From Pseudoneurospora amorphoporcata (taxonomy: Eukaryota > Ascomycota > Sordariomycetes > Sordariales > Sordariaceae), in contig MU859061.1 of assembly GCA_033297205.1 (NCBI GenBank), positions 434,001-498,000 of the forward strand: a stretch of 64,000 nt of DNA. The letters run 5' to 3'. A program made the position numbers and the translations under genes. Positions 11,788 through 22,600 of the stretch are shown here, piece after piece; the stretch's first letter is position 1, and each line of letters opens with the position of its first letter. Under the pieces are notes generated by a model that was not told where the DNA came from, did no database searches, and saw only the letters and a program-made list of their open reading frames with translations.

Positions 11788-12182
11788 TGTGACAAGGGCA
11801 GTAATCTGGGCTTGGAACAGTAGTTCAATTCAGCTAATAAACTACTTTGGTCTCGAAGGCCTTGTTGATCCCTTCAACCTTCAAACAAAGGCTAGGCTTC
11901 AAGGCCTTCTTATACCAAAGAGGCTTGGTACGTACTGAGGCACGCACCCAGCCTTCGTTCGGTCGCCCTCATAATGATACTCATGTCACAGGGTTAGACC
12001 TCTGTGACTGTCGTACGTGATTGCTGTTATGGCTCACCACCATGTACTATTTACATGCTTGTGCAGGCTGCAGCTGCTTTAGAAGCAGTTACAGCGGCAC
12101 TTATAAGGCTGACGTCAAGCGTTGAGGTTCTGTTAGCCTTGGAAACCCTAACCTAGAATTGTAGGCAAATGTCCGTGTGATA
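11788..12182 (-). repeat. 3' LTR of element B
   Basis: 395 bp, plus-strand ends tgtgacaagggcag and gtccgtgtgata. It pairs with 15501-15895, from which it differs at a few transition sites. Confidence 0.88.
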
Positions 12183-12299
12183 TTAGCTCCCTTTTCTTCA
12201 AGGCTCGCCCCGAGCCGAATATGCGTTAGCTTTCGTTGATGGGACGTTGGGGCCTCGTGGTTTTTCTGGGTGATGTGCGTGGAATGCTATGACTTGAGC

Positions 12300-13030
12300 C
12301 TTGGCTCCATTAGTGTAGAAGTGCTCCTAGGGCTCCTATGTAAGATTCTGGGTTCCTTTCTATCCTTCCCACTTGACTCTGTACTTAACTTTATCCTCAA
12401 GGGCTATAGAGTCCAATATCTTCTCAACCTTATAGTCTTCTGACTCTGCTGGGGCTGCCTCTCGCAGGACCTAGTCTAAGTCAGGGGCTCTTTAATTGCC
12501 AGCGCGGTAAGGTTCCAAGAGTAAGATGTAGAAGGAATCATAAAGGCGCCATTTCTTGGGTAAGATAAGACGGACAGTGGTAGGGGAAATTACCTCAGAT
12601 ATCTTGAAGGGGCCGTAGAGTTTCTTGTCAAGCTTCTTGGAGGGTCTCTTAGTTTTGATGTGCTTACTGTTCAACATAACAAGTTGCCCCACTTCGTAGA
12701 CCGGTGCCTCTGAACGCTTCTTGTCCGCCCATTCCTTCATCCTCTGACGGGCGCGGTTGAGATGTCGCTGGGCGTCGTCATGCACTTGAATCATCTAATA
12801 GGCATACAGACGACTCCCGGGGTTCCGAGGCGCGCCGTCAGGGGGATTGTGAGACGCTGGGTGGTAGCCGTAGTTGGCATAGAAGGGAGTGAGGCCAGTG
12901 GACGCTGAGATGGAGTTATTGTATGCGAACTCAGTAGTGGCTAGAAGGTTTTCCTAGTTGCTTATTTCGCAGTTGACGAAGGCATGAAGGTAAATCATTC
13001 TGCTCTTGATTCCAACGAGTTTGAGGAATC
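12300..13030 (-). pseudogene. Integrase C-terminus and chromodomain remnant of element B
   Basis: Minus-strand reading gives ATTEFAYNNSISASTGLTPF and YANYGYHP, the conserved end of gypsy integrase cores. A TAG then precedes HDDAQRHLNRARQRMKEWAD, IKTKRPSKKLDKKLYGPFKI and IEPYRAGN-like sequence (open frame 12492-12794). A decayed chromodomain (YKVEKILDS, then KYRVKWEG) follows at about 12350-12440. In chromoviruses this domain targets integration to chromatin. The catalytic part of integrase is absent. Confidence 0.8.
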
Positions 13031-13079
13031 CTTCCCTAAGTGGGCCGTGGTGATCCATGTGGTGCTTTATGGCGGCCAC

Positions 13080-15134
13080 TCAAAAATCCGAATCAGAGCT
13101 GTCGTCCGTATCTATCGTCTTTATGGCTCTCTGAATGGCGTTGACCTTTTGTTTCTTGAACTGGGCCTCGTCGTCTGCGATGAGGTCCTCAGCTTCCTTT
13201 TCTTCACGGTCGCTGCTCTTTCGTTTGGCGGTTGAAACGGCTGCGGTGCGTTCGCTAGGTTGTTGGAGTTCCTTATTGTTAATGTCCTTCTTTGCAACGC
13301 ATTCTAAAGTGTGGTGGTTGTCCCGGCCACAGCGCCAGCAAGAGACCTTATCTCTTTTACGCTGGTCTATGTCACTGGAGTCGATTCCCTTCAAGGCATC
13401 GCGGACATGGTTCCATTTCCTGTCCCTAATAGGTTTATCTTCTTTTCTTGATGGATTTTGGCCGAAAGGGGAGCGAGAATCCTTGTGCTGTTGTTGGCCC
13501 AACTCCGAGCGCTCCTTCTGCGAAGTGGGCATGCCTTTTCCCGAGATCCCGGGGTTCTGTAGCATATTTTCGTAGACTCTCCCCGCCTCTCGGATTACTT
13601 CTACGAAGTCGTCGTCTACTTCCGGGACACTCCTTCGGATCTAGTATACTATCCTGATAATATCTGATGGGAGGGTTTGAGAAATGTGGTCTTGGAAGGT
13701 GGTACTTGACTATCTAACGGTTTCGTTCTAATCTAATAGTTCGGTGAGGTATTGGGCCGTGTCTCCCTCGTACTTGAGGTCTATTATCTTTCTTGCGTTG
13801 CGGTGTCTTTCGGAGGCGTCCTTGAAGCGCGTTTGTAGGGCACTGGAATATCCTTTCTATGTATCTACAGCGTCCATCTTCTTGATTTGTGTGATTCGGT
13901 AGTTGTGCCACGTCTAGGCCTTGTTTGTAAGTATAGAGCCGAGCCAATTGATCCGGTGGGCGTCAGAGGGGAAGCTGGCCGCGTAGGTTTCGAGGTAGGC
14001 CTCGACCTTAATCCACTATGGTCGGAATTTCGCTAGATCTTTCCCGTCGTAGGTTGAAGGCTTGTTGAGGTGGATGGGCGTTGTCTGGATCAATTGGGGG
14101 TATCCTATAGAGCGAAGGAACAGATCGGCCTGTTTTCGGTCATCGGAGGGTCCGGCGGCGTACCCTTGTAGTTTTGGGGGACCTGGTGGACCTCCGCTTC
14201 CTCCACCGAAGTGTAGAGGCTCTTCGTTAGTGCCGAAGGTTCCTGCGTGGAGGGCTTCGTGCTGTATTCGGGCTTGACTGGCCTGTCTTCTGGCTTGGGC
14301 TTTCTGGAGAGTATGGTCGTTAATGAGGTTCGTGTTCTAGGGTTGTTCATTTTGGAAGAACTTGGATACCGTGGCTTGGCTGGATGGGGTAGAGGTGGCA
14401 ACTCGTTTCTTGATAGCTTTTATAATGGAGGCTGCATCAGGGATTTGTTTATGTCGGAGGTAGTATTTAATAGCTTCTTGGGCCGCATCCTTAGTATATT
14501 ATTGGAAGTTCCTAACTTGGTCCTTAAGGCCTTCGATTCGTTCGTGATCGACGAATTTGGTGAGCATGTTATGGATTTGGGATGCCCAGGTGTCGATGCG
14601 TCCTAGGACCGACTGCTGGCGGGCGCCTCTTTTATCGAGGGTCTCGAGGGCTGGTTGGTGTTTTATGGAGGTTTTGTAAAGATTGTCGATGGCTTTTTGG
14701 CGTTCAGCATCCTGTTTGCCGTACTGGGCAATGGCAGCCCAGACTTTAGAGGCAAATCTAATGTTGGCTTGCTGGACCTGTTGTTCGAACTTGGCGACCT
14801 GGTTCTGAGAGGCTTCAACGCCCATGTCGAACATCTGGGTAACGAGGTTGTAGTTCTTCTACAAGGCCTTGTATTACTCCTTGAGGGCCGTAAGCTCCTT
14901 GGTTTGTTCTTTGCCGATAGCTAGAGCGATCTCCCGGACCTGGTTACGGGCCGTGGCAAATTGCTCATGTATGGCAACGAGCTAGGAAGGAGGGTTGTCT
15001 ACTGTGACGTCGCTGTTGGTGATATTTGGAGCATTGCTTATGACGATGTCAAAGTCCTCAGGTTTGTAGAGCGCCAAGGTCGTATCGGTGGATGGTTCGA
15101 CCGAGGGCATAGGGTTATCAGGGTTGGAAGTCAT
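13080..15134 (-). pseudogene. Gag polyprotein remnant of element B
   Basis: Starts with ATG at 15134 (MTSNPDNPMPSVEPSTD). It passes through a coiled-coil region (14499-14834, rich in Gln, Glu, Ala and Lys) and a basic linker, and ends with a CCHC zinc knuckle (CWRCGRDNHHTLEC, within 13300-13345). In-frame TAG codons at Gln positions (for example 14982) break it. Gag forms the virus-like particle and binds the RNA of the element. The frame ends with a Ser/Asp-rich tail at 13080. Confidence 0.8.
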
Positions 15135-15164
15135 AGTGGAGGAATGGTTTGAAAAGTATGGTGT

Positions 15165-15462
15165 TGTCACACGGACATTTGCCCACAGTCCAGGATTAGG
15201 GTTGTCAAGGCTCAGCGCGAAGGCTAGCGCTAGAAGGACGAAGGAGAATAGTCGAAGAAGACCCACTTATATAGAGAATGCTAGATTAGTGCCTTGTGGC
15301 CTGAGGCCACAAGGCTCTGTACGAAACTTCTTTGGCATAAGGAGGCCTTGAAACTAAACCTTCCTTTGGAGGTTGAAGGAATCAATAAGGCCTTCGAGAC
15401 CAAAGAAGATTATCAGCGAAATTGAACTACTGTTCCAAGCCCAGAATACTGCCCTTGTCACA
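15165..15462 (+). mobile_element. Solo LTR nested in the 5' leader of element B
   Basis: 298 bp starting TGTCACACGGACATTTGCCC and ending TGCCCTTGTCACA, flanked by the perfect 5-bp target duplication GGTGT (15160-15164 and 15463-15467). It is in the opposite orientation to B and of a related but distinct LTR subfamily. It contains a TATATAGAGA box near 15271. Confidence 0.87.
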
Positions 15463-15500
15463 GGTGTAGAAAGGGTGGTTCGAGAGGGAAGTAGTTTATC

Positions 15501-15895
15501 TATGACAAGGGCAGTAATCTGGGCTTGGAACAGTAGTTCAATTCAGCTAATAAACTACTTTGGTCTCGAAGGCCTTGTTGATCCCTTCAACCTTCAAACA
15601 AAGGCTAGGCTTCAAGGCCTTCTTATACCAAAGAGGCTTGGTACGTACTGAGGCACGCACCTAGCCTTCGTTCGGTCGCCCTTATGATGATGCTCATGTT
15701 ATAGGGTTAGACCTCTGTGACTGTCGTACGTGATTGCTGTCATAGCTCACCACCATGTACTATTTACATGCTTGTGCAGGCTGTAGCTGCTTTAGAAGCA
15801 GCTACAGCGGCACTTATAAGGCTGACGTCAAGCGTTGAGGTTCTGTTAGCCTTGGAAACCCTAACCTAGAACTGTAGGCAAATGTCCGTGTGATA
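15501..15895 (-). repeat. 5' LTR of element B
   Basis: 395 bp; partner of 11788-12182. Its left end reads tatgacaagg instead of tgtgacaagg, a TpG->TpA change of the kind RIP makes. Confidence 0.88.
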
Positions 15896-16094
15896 GGTTG
15901 CTTCTGGGATGACCGTGGGTCCGGCCGAGGGTCTGGTTGCGGGTTTGGCTGTGGGTCCGGCCGCGGGTCCGGCCGAGGGTTCGGCCGAGGTGGGTGTTGT
16001 GGCTGGAGGCTACTGAGTATTTTAAGGTTAATGCTAGGCGTTGAGGCTCTGTTGAGTCTTGTAATCTTAACCCCTAGACTATGGGTAATGTCCG

Positions 16095-16600
16095 TGTGAC
16101 AACGGGCTAACTAAGTTACTAGGATATATAGAGGCGGGGCTATGTAATTATAGAGGCTAGTAAGATAGAAGACTAGAAGGCTTACAAGCTAAGAGGGCTC
16201 ACAAGCTAAGAGGGCTCACAAGCTAAGAGGGCTTACAAGCTAAGAGGGCTCACAAGCTAAGAGGGCTCACAAGCTAAGAGGGCTCACGTTGTAAGCTAGG
16301 CTCACGCGTGAGCTAGAGCTACACGGTAAGCTAACTCACAAAGTGAGCCAAACTCTCTAAGTAAGTTAGGACAACATTAAAAGTCTGAGAACACTTGGGT
16401 CCTAGTCAATAGCAGAGATATAAGAAGGCACCTAGAGAACCAGCTAGCAAGATAGTTCGATAGTAGTTAATTGATCTTTATTACCAAGACACGTATAACG
16501 CTACTATACTTGTTGTGAACCTTTTGGCTTCACCGAATAGCATTGATAGTTTTTACCTTCAGCTATCCCACTTAGGTAGATTAGACTGCCGTTCGTTATA
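16095..16600. mobile_element. LTR-like element C with internal 17-20-bp tandem repeats
   Basis: Begins tgtgacaacggg and ends ccgttcgttata. Its last 110 bp match the end of the LTR at 19565-20164. It contains about seven tandem copies of gagggctcacaagctaa (16195-16285). Its first seven bases coincide with the last seven of element A. It directly abuts the resumed NLR sequence at 16601. Confidence 0.65.
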
Positions 16601-17390
16601 GTCTTGTAAGATATTGGTGAAGATTCTCAATAGAGTATCCTACGTATTTACATTTTTGAATAGGCCTTCACCTACACGGTCGTACTTATTCCGTACGTAT
16701 GAGAGGATAGATAGCTGCTAGTTACTAAGTAAGTAGATTAGGCCGCGCAGTATAGCAGTTGTATTATTAATGCGAGAGTCGGTAGCTTGGTAGAAGAAGT
16801 AGGCTATATTGTAGTAGCGCGCGTTAGTAGTATTATCTTGATCTAGCTTATTAATAATGCTGTATAGCAATATAGTCTTCCCTTTGCCGGGGTCGCCCTT
16901 AACCTAGAGTAGTTAGTGCTGTGGGTCGTTATGCTATTGTTAAAAGTTAGCGTTATTGAGGACCAAACGATACGAATCCTGCAAAAGGCCGCCTTTAGTC
17001 CGTTCGATGCGGACTTTATTATCGCGAGGATCGGTAAGGCGCAAGTGCTTTAGGTATTGTTAGTCCTTCTTTAATATTATATAGGTAACGAGCTGCTTAA
17101 TATTAGACGCTAGTTGGTAATTGTTATATGTTTGAGCGTCGTTTTAAAAGTAGTTTTCAGCCTCTCGGATAGCCCCTAAATTAGCTTTCCAATCATCAAG
17201 CGTGATTATATCTCGTAGAAAGACTAAGCCGCGGTTGCGATAATAAGCACAAACACTCTTAATCTAGTAAGAGAGGAGCGCTTTATAGAGGCCAACAATT
17301 TGGATCTTCAATTCGCTTCTTATTCTATCGAGTTCGCTAATGTTGTTAGTAGCATCTTTGAGAAGGCTATTGTTAGAGTATCAGAACGTA

Positions 17391-17657
17391 TGTAGTAAGC
17401 CAGAGTCCCGTGGGACTCAGCGCGAGCCCATGGAGACTTACCAAGTCCCAAGTCCAAAGCCTAAGACTTCCAAGTCTCAGACTTGGCAAGTCTAACTTGC
17501 CAGTCAAACTTTGGGCAAGTCCATCCCAGGGCTGGAACGCTTATAAGGACTCGGAGAGTCCGTAACTTGTACTATAGCTTTCTCTCTTTCATTAGAATTA
17601 GATTTGGTCATTCATCAGTACGCACCTCTTTATCGTGACGTACTCCGCGCCTTAACA
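17391..17657. mobile_element. LTR-like insertion in the NLR relic
   Basis: 267 bp from tgtagtaagccagag to gcgccttaaca, interrupting the NACHT_N-like coding region. It has internal short inverted and repeated motifs (aagtccaaagcctaagacttccaag). No clear target duplication was found, so the limits and class are uncertain. Confidence 0.45.
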
Positions 17658-18222
17658 GCTATTCGACAAATTCCAATACCAGTTCATTCTATTAATAACG
17701 TATTCGATCCCTTTACGGTTGGCTTCGGTCGCTTTTATAAGATTAATGAATATCTGTAGAAGTTAGCATATGAAGTACCACGCTCTAAGTAGACATACTT
17801 CTAAAGTGATACAAATGCCAGTCCAAGCGAGCGCGGCTTGGGGCACGGCCTAGATTGCCGCACTTACAGTATTCTTTGCAAATAGAATAACATCTACGGC
17901 TACGCCAAGGCTCTCTTTTACTTTAATTTCTCTTTTAGTTTTAATTAGGCTAATATTAATAAGCTTAGTCATTTGGCGGCGTCTATCCAAGGTGTTTTGG
18001 GCGATAGTGTTCGATTGGGATTTGGGTACCGTTGAGCCAGGGCTATCCTATAGCTGTCGGGATAGTATCTTCTTATATACGTTCACTAATTTAACCTCTT
18101 CTTATTTAATCTCATTATAGGCATACTCTTAAAGTCGTATAGGTAAGCTGGTAGTGGTATTATCCGCACTAGCGGACGTTTCTATATTGATGGAACTAGT
18201 AGCCGGAGTGGTTGAAAACTGT

Positions 18223-18443
18223 TGTTACGGGGCGCGAGCAAGTACTAAGCTAGGACTTTGATTGTTGTGCGCAGAACAGGAAGAGAATCCTGTACGCGCA
18301 CGAGAACTACATAGGGTACAGGCGGGGGCCCGTGTTGTGACCAGCCGTGCTGCACTCAGATAGCTGCACTCAGCTGGTTGTACTAATGTAGCATAGCTTC
18401 TATTTATCTATATACAGGAATAGGCTATGCAATGCTTGTGACA
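18223..18443. mobile_element. Solo LTR, TGTTACGG family
   Basis: 221 bp from tgttacggggcgcgagc to aatgcttgtgaca, with flanks ACTGT (18218-18222) and ACCGT (18444-18448) that differ by one C/T transition. The end sequences resemble the LTR at 33645-33855. Confidence 0.7.
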
Positions 18444-18710
18444 ACCGTGAGGCGGACGTCTTTACGTTAGTGGAATTAGTAGTTGGAGTAGTTGAGGGTC
18501 GTAGAGTGGACGCCTTTATATTAATAGAACCAGTAATCGGAGCGATTCGAAGTTGTGAGGTAGACGTTTCTACGTCGGTAGAATTGGTAGCTAAAGCGGC
18601 CGTAAGGGGGAGGGAGGACGTAGAGGGAGTAGTGGGGATATGCTATATAAACGACGGCGACTCGAGCAGAAGTGCAGGGCAAGACTTCTCTTAGTCCTTA
18701 GAACCTTCTC

Positions 18711-19564
18711 TATCCTCTACATTTCCGTGTCGCTTGAAATGCGTCTAGAACTACAAGCGCAATCGTCGAGGCATCGTAGCTTTAAAGAAGGAACGTCTTA
18801 ACTCTGGTGATAATACTATGGTTGATAATTAATGAATCGAGTTTACACAGTGTTTTCTCGAGGTTATAAGTGAGTATAGGCTTTGTATTATTACTTTATT
18901 AGGCGCGAGATAGCTGGCGGCTTCCTCCTAATAGCATGCTAATTACTAACGATATTTCTTTTTTAAGGTTAGGCATTCATAGACCCAGAAGATTCAGGGC
19001 GCCAAATCAATTGCCTAGATTGGGCGAGGTTCGTGGCTTTCTGTCACGAGTCTATAAGATTGGCTTTCTACCTAGACGTTCTAATAGTATGGATACTTAG
19101 TCGACGGCTCTAACGCTGTCTACGTGGCTAGTGCTAATAGCGTGGGATAATGCCTTAGGGGGCGTAGGCGACGTATAGGTGTCGTACTATTATAGTATGG
19201 CTGGATAAGTTACTAGAGCACTAGCCACTGGACAATAGGGTGCCAGGTACAGGGCACTATAATATGTCAAATAAAACGAGGCTAATATTTTTATTGATAA
19301 GACTATACGGAAAGGGAAGGCGGGAACGAGTGGCAGTTCTAACATATATCCAAAACTATAATGCTCTCATTTGACAGCTTCCTTTTCCTCCTTATACTTA
19401 ATATTACTTTGATTTGTGGCTTCTAATCTTATTATCTTATCACTTGTAGGATCACGCTTTCACATGCTCCATCACCTTGTTGCCTGAAAATAAATGATCG
19501 AATAGGCGTAGAGGTAGTGTTGGGGCTAGTGAAGGAAGGTAAGTTGAGGTGCCTATAGACGAAG
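18711..19564. other. A/T-shifted intergenic sequence
   Basis: No gene recognised. Many TA dinucleotides and few CA suggest RIP-altered repeat DNA, but I could not match it to another copy in the window. Confidence 0.4.
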
Positions 19565-20164
19565 TGTTACGAACTTAAGTAATGACACGGACCCACCGAA
19601 CCATAGATATGCGTTATTGTGCAAGGAAAGGAAAGGAAGGGTATATGCGGAGCGAGAGCCCTGGAAGGCCAGTTCGTGCGCGCACATGACCCTGCACATG
19701 ACCGTGCCATGACAATGGGCATGGCACATCAAGGGTCAGTGCAAGGTAGGTATATCACAGGATAATCCTGTGATATCAGAGGTAAGAGCCAGGATCAGGC
19801 AAGGAGGGCTCATAACTGCCAAGACAGGCTCATGAGCCAGAAAGGAGCTCATGAGCCAGAAAGGAGCTCATGAGCCAAAAAGGAGCTCATGAGCCAGAAA
19901 GGAGCTCATGAGCCAGGAAGAAGCTTATGAGCCAAGCTACGACCAATGAGCCAGACGCATGTAACTAGAAGGCACCAAGGTATAAAAGGACGACTGGAGA
20001 ACTCAGATTGTTAGATAGTTCTGCAGTAGTCAACAGATCACCATCATTGAGACTAGTATGACGCCACCATACTTGTTGTGAACCTTTTGGCTTCACTGAA
20101 CGTCTTCTAATAGTCTTCACCTTCAACTATCCCATTTAGGCAGATCAAACTACCGTTCGTCACA
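19565..20164. mobile_element. 600-bp solo LTR with internal tandem repeats
   Basis: Starts tgttacgaacttaag and ends ctaccgttcgtcaca, flanked by CGAAG (19560-19564) and CGGAG (20165-20169), which differ by one transition. It contains five to six copies of an 18-bp unit gagccagaaaggagctcat (about 19830-19920), a TATAAAA box at about 19981 and, at its end, the same 110 bp as element C. Confidence 0.75.
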
Positions 20165-20489
20165 CGGAGCGCTTACGTAGAGGAATTAAACTGATAGTAG
20201 GGGCGTTAGCGGTGCTTCCGTCGTTAATGTGCTTTTGCTAGAGCGTCTGACGCTAAGCCTTCCTTATGCAAGTCCACGAAAAGAAGTAGGAGGTTTATAT
20301 TCTAGCAATAAATCGTTGCCAATATATACTAATAGCAAGGGAGAGATTCTCCCACGTAGCCGCCTCGCTTATAACTAGGAAGACCGCGTACGCCTTCCTG
20401 CAGAAGAAAAGGTAGAAGGGATTCTTCCAGCTTCTACAAAAATATACTAGCAAGGCATCCTTATGCTCAAAGCGCTCGTAGTAGTCCTT
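20165..20489. other. Unassigned sequence between LTR and WD40 fragment
   Basis: No gene recognised; probably decayed repeat or NLR-linked sequence. Confidence 0.3.
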
Positions 20490-20815
20490 GAAAAGGCTAT
20501 AGCGAGGACGTTAACTCAGTGGCATTCTCGCTTAATAGCTAGCGGCTTACGTCCAGTTCAGACGACAAGACGATCAAGATCTAGGATCCGGCGTCAGGGA
20601 GCTACCTCTAGACCCTACAAGGCTATAGCGAGGACGTTAACTCCGTAGCATTCTCGCCTAATAGCCAGCGGCTTACGTCCAACTTAGGCGACAAGACGAT
20701 CAAAATCTAGAATCCAGCGTCAGAAAGCTGCCTCCAAACGATTAATACTAGTACTATAACAGCCGATATCTCGTTTGACCCTACTAATCGCTACCTACGT
20801 ACCAACGTCTGCATA
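20490..20815 (+). pseudogene. WD40-repeat fragment of a third NLR copy
   Basis: Plus-strand reading gives two decayed WD40 units (DDKTIKI*DPASGS, VNSVAFSPNSQRL, DKTIKI*NPASESCLQT) followed by the start of the C-terminal tail (ISFDPTNRYLRTNV). It is inverted relative to the intact gene and ends at LTR-A-like sequence. Confidence 0.75.
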
Positions 20816-21095
20816 TATGTAGATCTTCCTAAATGCCTTTATCTATTCTCTATCTTCCTTCTGGCGCTTCCTTCATTAGGCGCCCTACTTCTTGCTTAGT
20901 TAGCTGTAGTTACTTATAGGATAACTGGGGATTGTCTTATAGTGTTTCATCAGCGTATTCAGCACTTCCATGGTTGGCTCGCTAGCCCGATAGTATCGAG
21001 AGGGGTTCAGGTAAGCAGTGCCAGTGGCCGAGGGTCCGGCCGAGGTGAGTGTTGCGGCCGGAGGCCACCGGGCGTCTCGAGGCTAATCTTACGAG
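20816..21095 (-). repeat. Fragment of LTR family A
   Basis: Matches the middle of element A and the complement of 30540-30770 (for example tagatcttcctaaatgcc and gtccggccgaggtgagtg). It is truncated at both sides. Confidence 0.6.
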
Positions 21096-21330
21096 CTTAG
21101 CAAGTTTTGAAGAAATTAGTTAAAAAACTCAGAAGGAAGCTTTCATATAAAAACCCACGCAACCCTCGCAACGTTGGGGCTGTAATTCATACAGTAGAAT
21201 CAACTGGGAAGAATGAATATACAATGAATGCAATTAGAATGTCGGGAATCCGAGAGTAAAGACGCAATTTATATCTTGAGGCCCTTCTGAATCGCTTGAA
21301 GGAATATACGTACGGAGAAAACTGTTTACT

Positions 21331-21390
21331 AAAGCCAACCACACCTCTTAAAAGCCAACCACACCTCCCAAAAGCCAACCACACCTCCCA
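21331..21390. repeat. Three tandem copies of a 20-bp unit
   Basis: Unit aaagccaaccacacctccca repeated three times, the first copy with two C-to-T changes at its end. Confidence 0.85.
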
Positions 21391-22600
21391 GTTAGGTGTA
21401 CTAAGTATATGGAGTAGGTGTTAGGAGTAAATGGCAGGGGTAAGTACCTTATGTAGTGTATGCCTAGCCTACTCAGCTGGGCTTGGTGTAAGTGGAACGG
21501 TGCACTCGATGGCGAAGGCAATGAAAACGGTTCTAGATACGGCGGCGGCGAAGGCATTGAAAACGGTTCCAAAAACGGCGGCGGCGTTTTTGGCTGAGTT
21601 ATCCAAACCCCTGTCAAAAACTCCTCCGATAGATAATGTTCCCCTCACTAAGCTTGTGTATGAGAGTGAGAAGGATATCAGTCGGGTCTTTTAATTACGT
21701 GGTAGGGTCAAAAAACTGAACAATCACCTCCCGTATCAAATCGTTCGTTACGGAGGCATTACGGTGAGTGTGGAGGCGGCGCTAAAGAGATTAATACAAT
21801 TGGGCAGATTACGAGAAAAATTGACCGTTCTGAAACACCGAGATTGCACCTCCAGGTTGGTTATAAGACTATCGCTGATTGGTTCGTAGTAACCGCGGTT
21901 GATATATGGGTTGTGGTTGGCTAGATAGGTAAAAGTGAGGTGGGTTAGTTTTGCTGACCGCACCGCTGAGCGCTGACTGCACGCTCTTACTGCGATACCC
22001 TCACATCCTGGTATGCAGAGCGGGCGGCGTTCGACGAGCCAACCACAGCTCTAAGGATCCGAAGCCGGCGGCTAGATTTTTAGGCAGATGAAGCCTGTCG
22101 TCTGTTACTCTAGCAATGTCAAGAAACGCTAATACTGCACGCGAAGCCCAGAGGCCACCACCCTTATTACAACTACTTCAAGCATAGCTTCAAGCCAAGC
22201 ACCTCGCCGTCGCTACCGCCATATGCTGGGGGTTGAGTGGACGGACGGTATGGTGGGATGGCTTTAAGCCTGGGTGGGGGCCCGTGTCAGCACCCCCGCC
22301 CCCCTGGCATCCTTGCATGGGGCTTGGCTCGAAGCGAGGCTGGAAGCCTTGATATCAAAACAAACGCTACCCGAAGTGAACCCTCTGGTTGCCTTTTTGG
22401 CCTGTCCTCCATTGCAGCATCAAAGCTGCATTTGATCCTTGAAAGACGAAACGTTGATGTGGCACGCTGACATCAGGCTTGATTTACAGGACGTCGCCAA
22501 TCCTACGAGAGAGAAGAGAATGTGTTGCGCCTTTCTGAGGCAGTGAAATAAGCTTTTGATAGCCGCCGGGTGTCGTTTGACTTAATCGGAGTGGTTGAGA
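21391..22600. repeat. Dispersed repeat segments shared with 7026-7875 and 36540-36620
   Basis: 21596-21660 matches 36540-36610; 21642-21860 matches 7026-7250; 22255-22565 matches 7645-7875 but is GC-richer here (for example catggggcttggctcgaag against catagagcttgacttgaag). The spacing of the latter two blocks is similar at both sites, so one larger segment was probably duplicated. No intact ORF was recognised. Confidence 0.6.

Larger units (their letters stand above)
11788..15895 (-). mobile_element. Ty3/gypsy chromovirus-like LTR retrotransposon B, internally deleted
   Basis: The element has two 395-bp LTRs (11788-12182 and 15501-15895). They are direct repeats with almost identical sequence and are flanked by the 5-bp target duplication GGTTG at 11783-11787 and 15896-15900. 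In its own (minus) sense it runs 5' LTR, gag, the end of integrase with a chromodomain, 3' LTR. Protease, reverse transcriptase and RNase H are missing: the zinc-knuckle gag end at 13080 is followed within about 100 bp by integrase C-terminal sequence. Stops in gag and int fit RIP. The element is therefore non-autonomous and inactive. A purine-rich tract precedes the 3' LTR at about 12183-12200. Confidence 0.88.
11479..16101 (-). mobile_element. Solo-LTR-like element A, split by insertion of element B
   Basis: Two pieces, 11479-11787 and 15901-16101, form one LTR-like sequence reading TGTGACAAGGGCAG at its left end and ..GTCCGTGTGACA at its right end on the plus strand. The same order without interruption is seen, inverted, at 30426-30870. 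Element B sits in the middle with a 5-bp target duplication. A replaced about 80 bp of the NLR gene, and I see no clear target duplication for A itself. Confidence 0.7.
16601..18710 (-). pseudogene. RIP-degraded NLR copy, N-terminal half with NACHT_N-type domain
   Basis: Continues the copy at 9252-11478. From 16601 to about 17075 it matches the NACHT start of the intact gene, including a P-loop VKGDPGKGKT. Upstream of that (17080-17390) the minus strand reads ALLSY, SVCAYYRNRGLVFLRDII and TLDDWKANLG, and farther up (17660-17880) ALAWTGICITLEV and IEYVINRMNWYWNLS. These resemble the NACHT_N domain that starts many fungal NLRs. Around 17900-18140 there is SLGVAVDVILF and KLVNVY(K/E)KILSRQL-like sequence, then Ser/Thr-rich sequence up to about 18700. 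Two LTR-like insertions interrupt it. The N-terminus differs entirely from that of the intact gene. Confidence 0.72.

Noticed and set aside
16195..16285. Short regular repeats resembling a CRISPR array
   Set aside because: Head-to-tail units with no unique spacers, inside an LTR.
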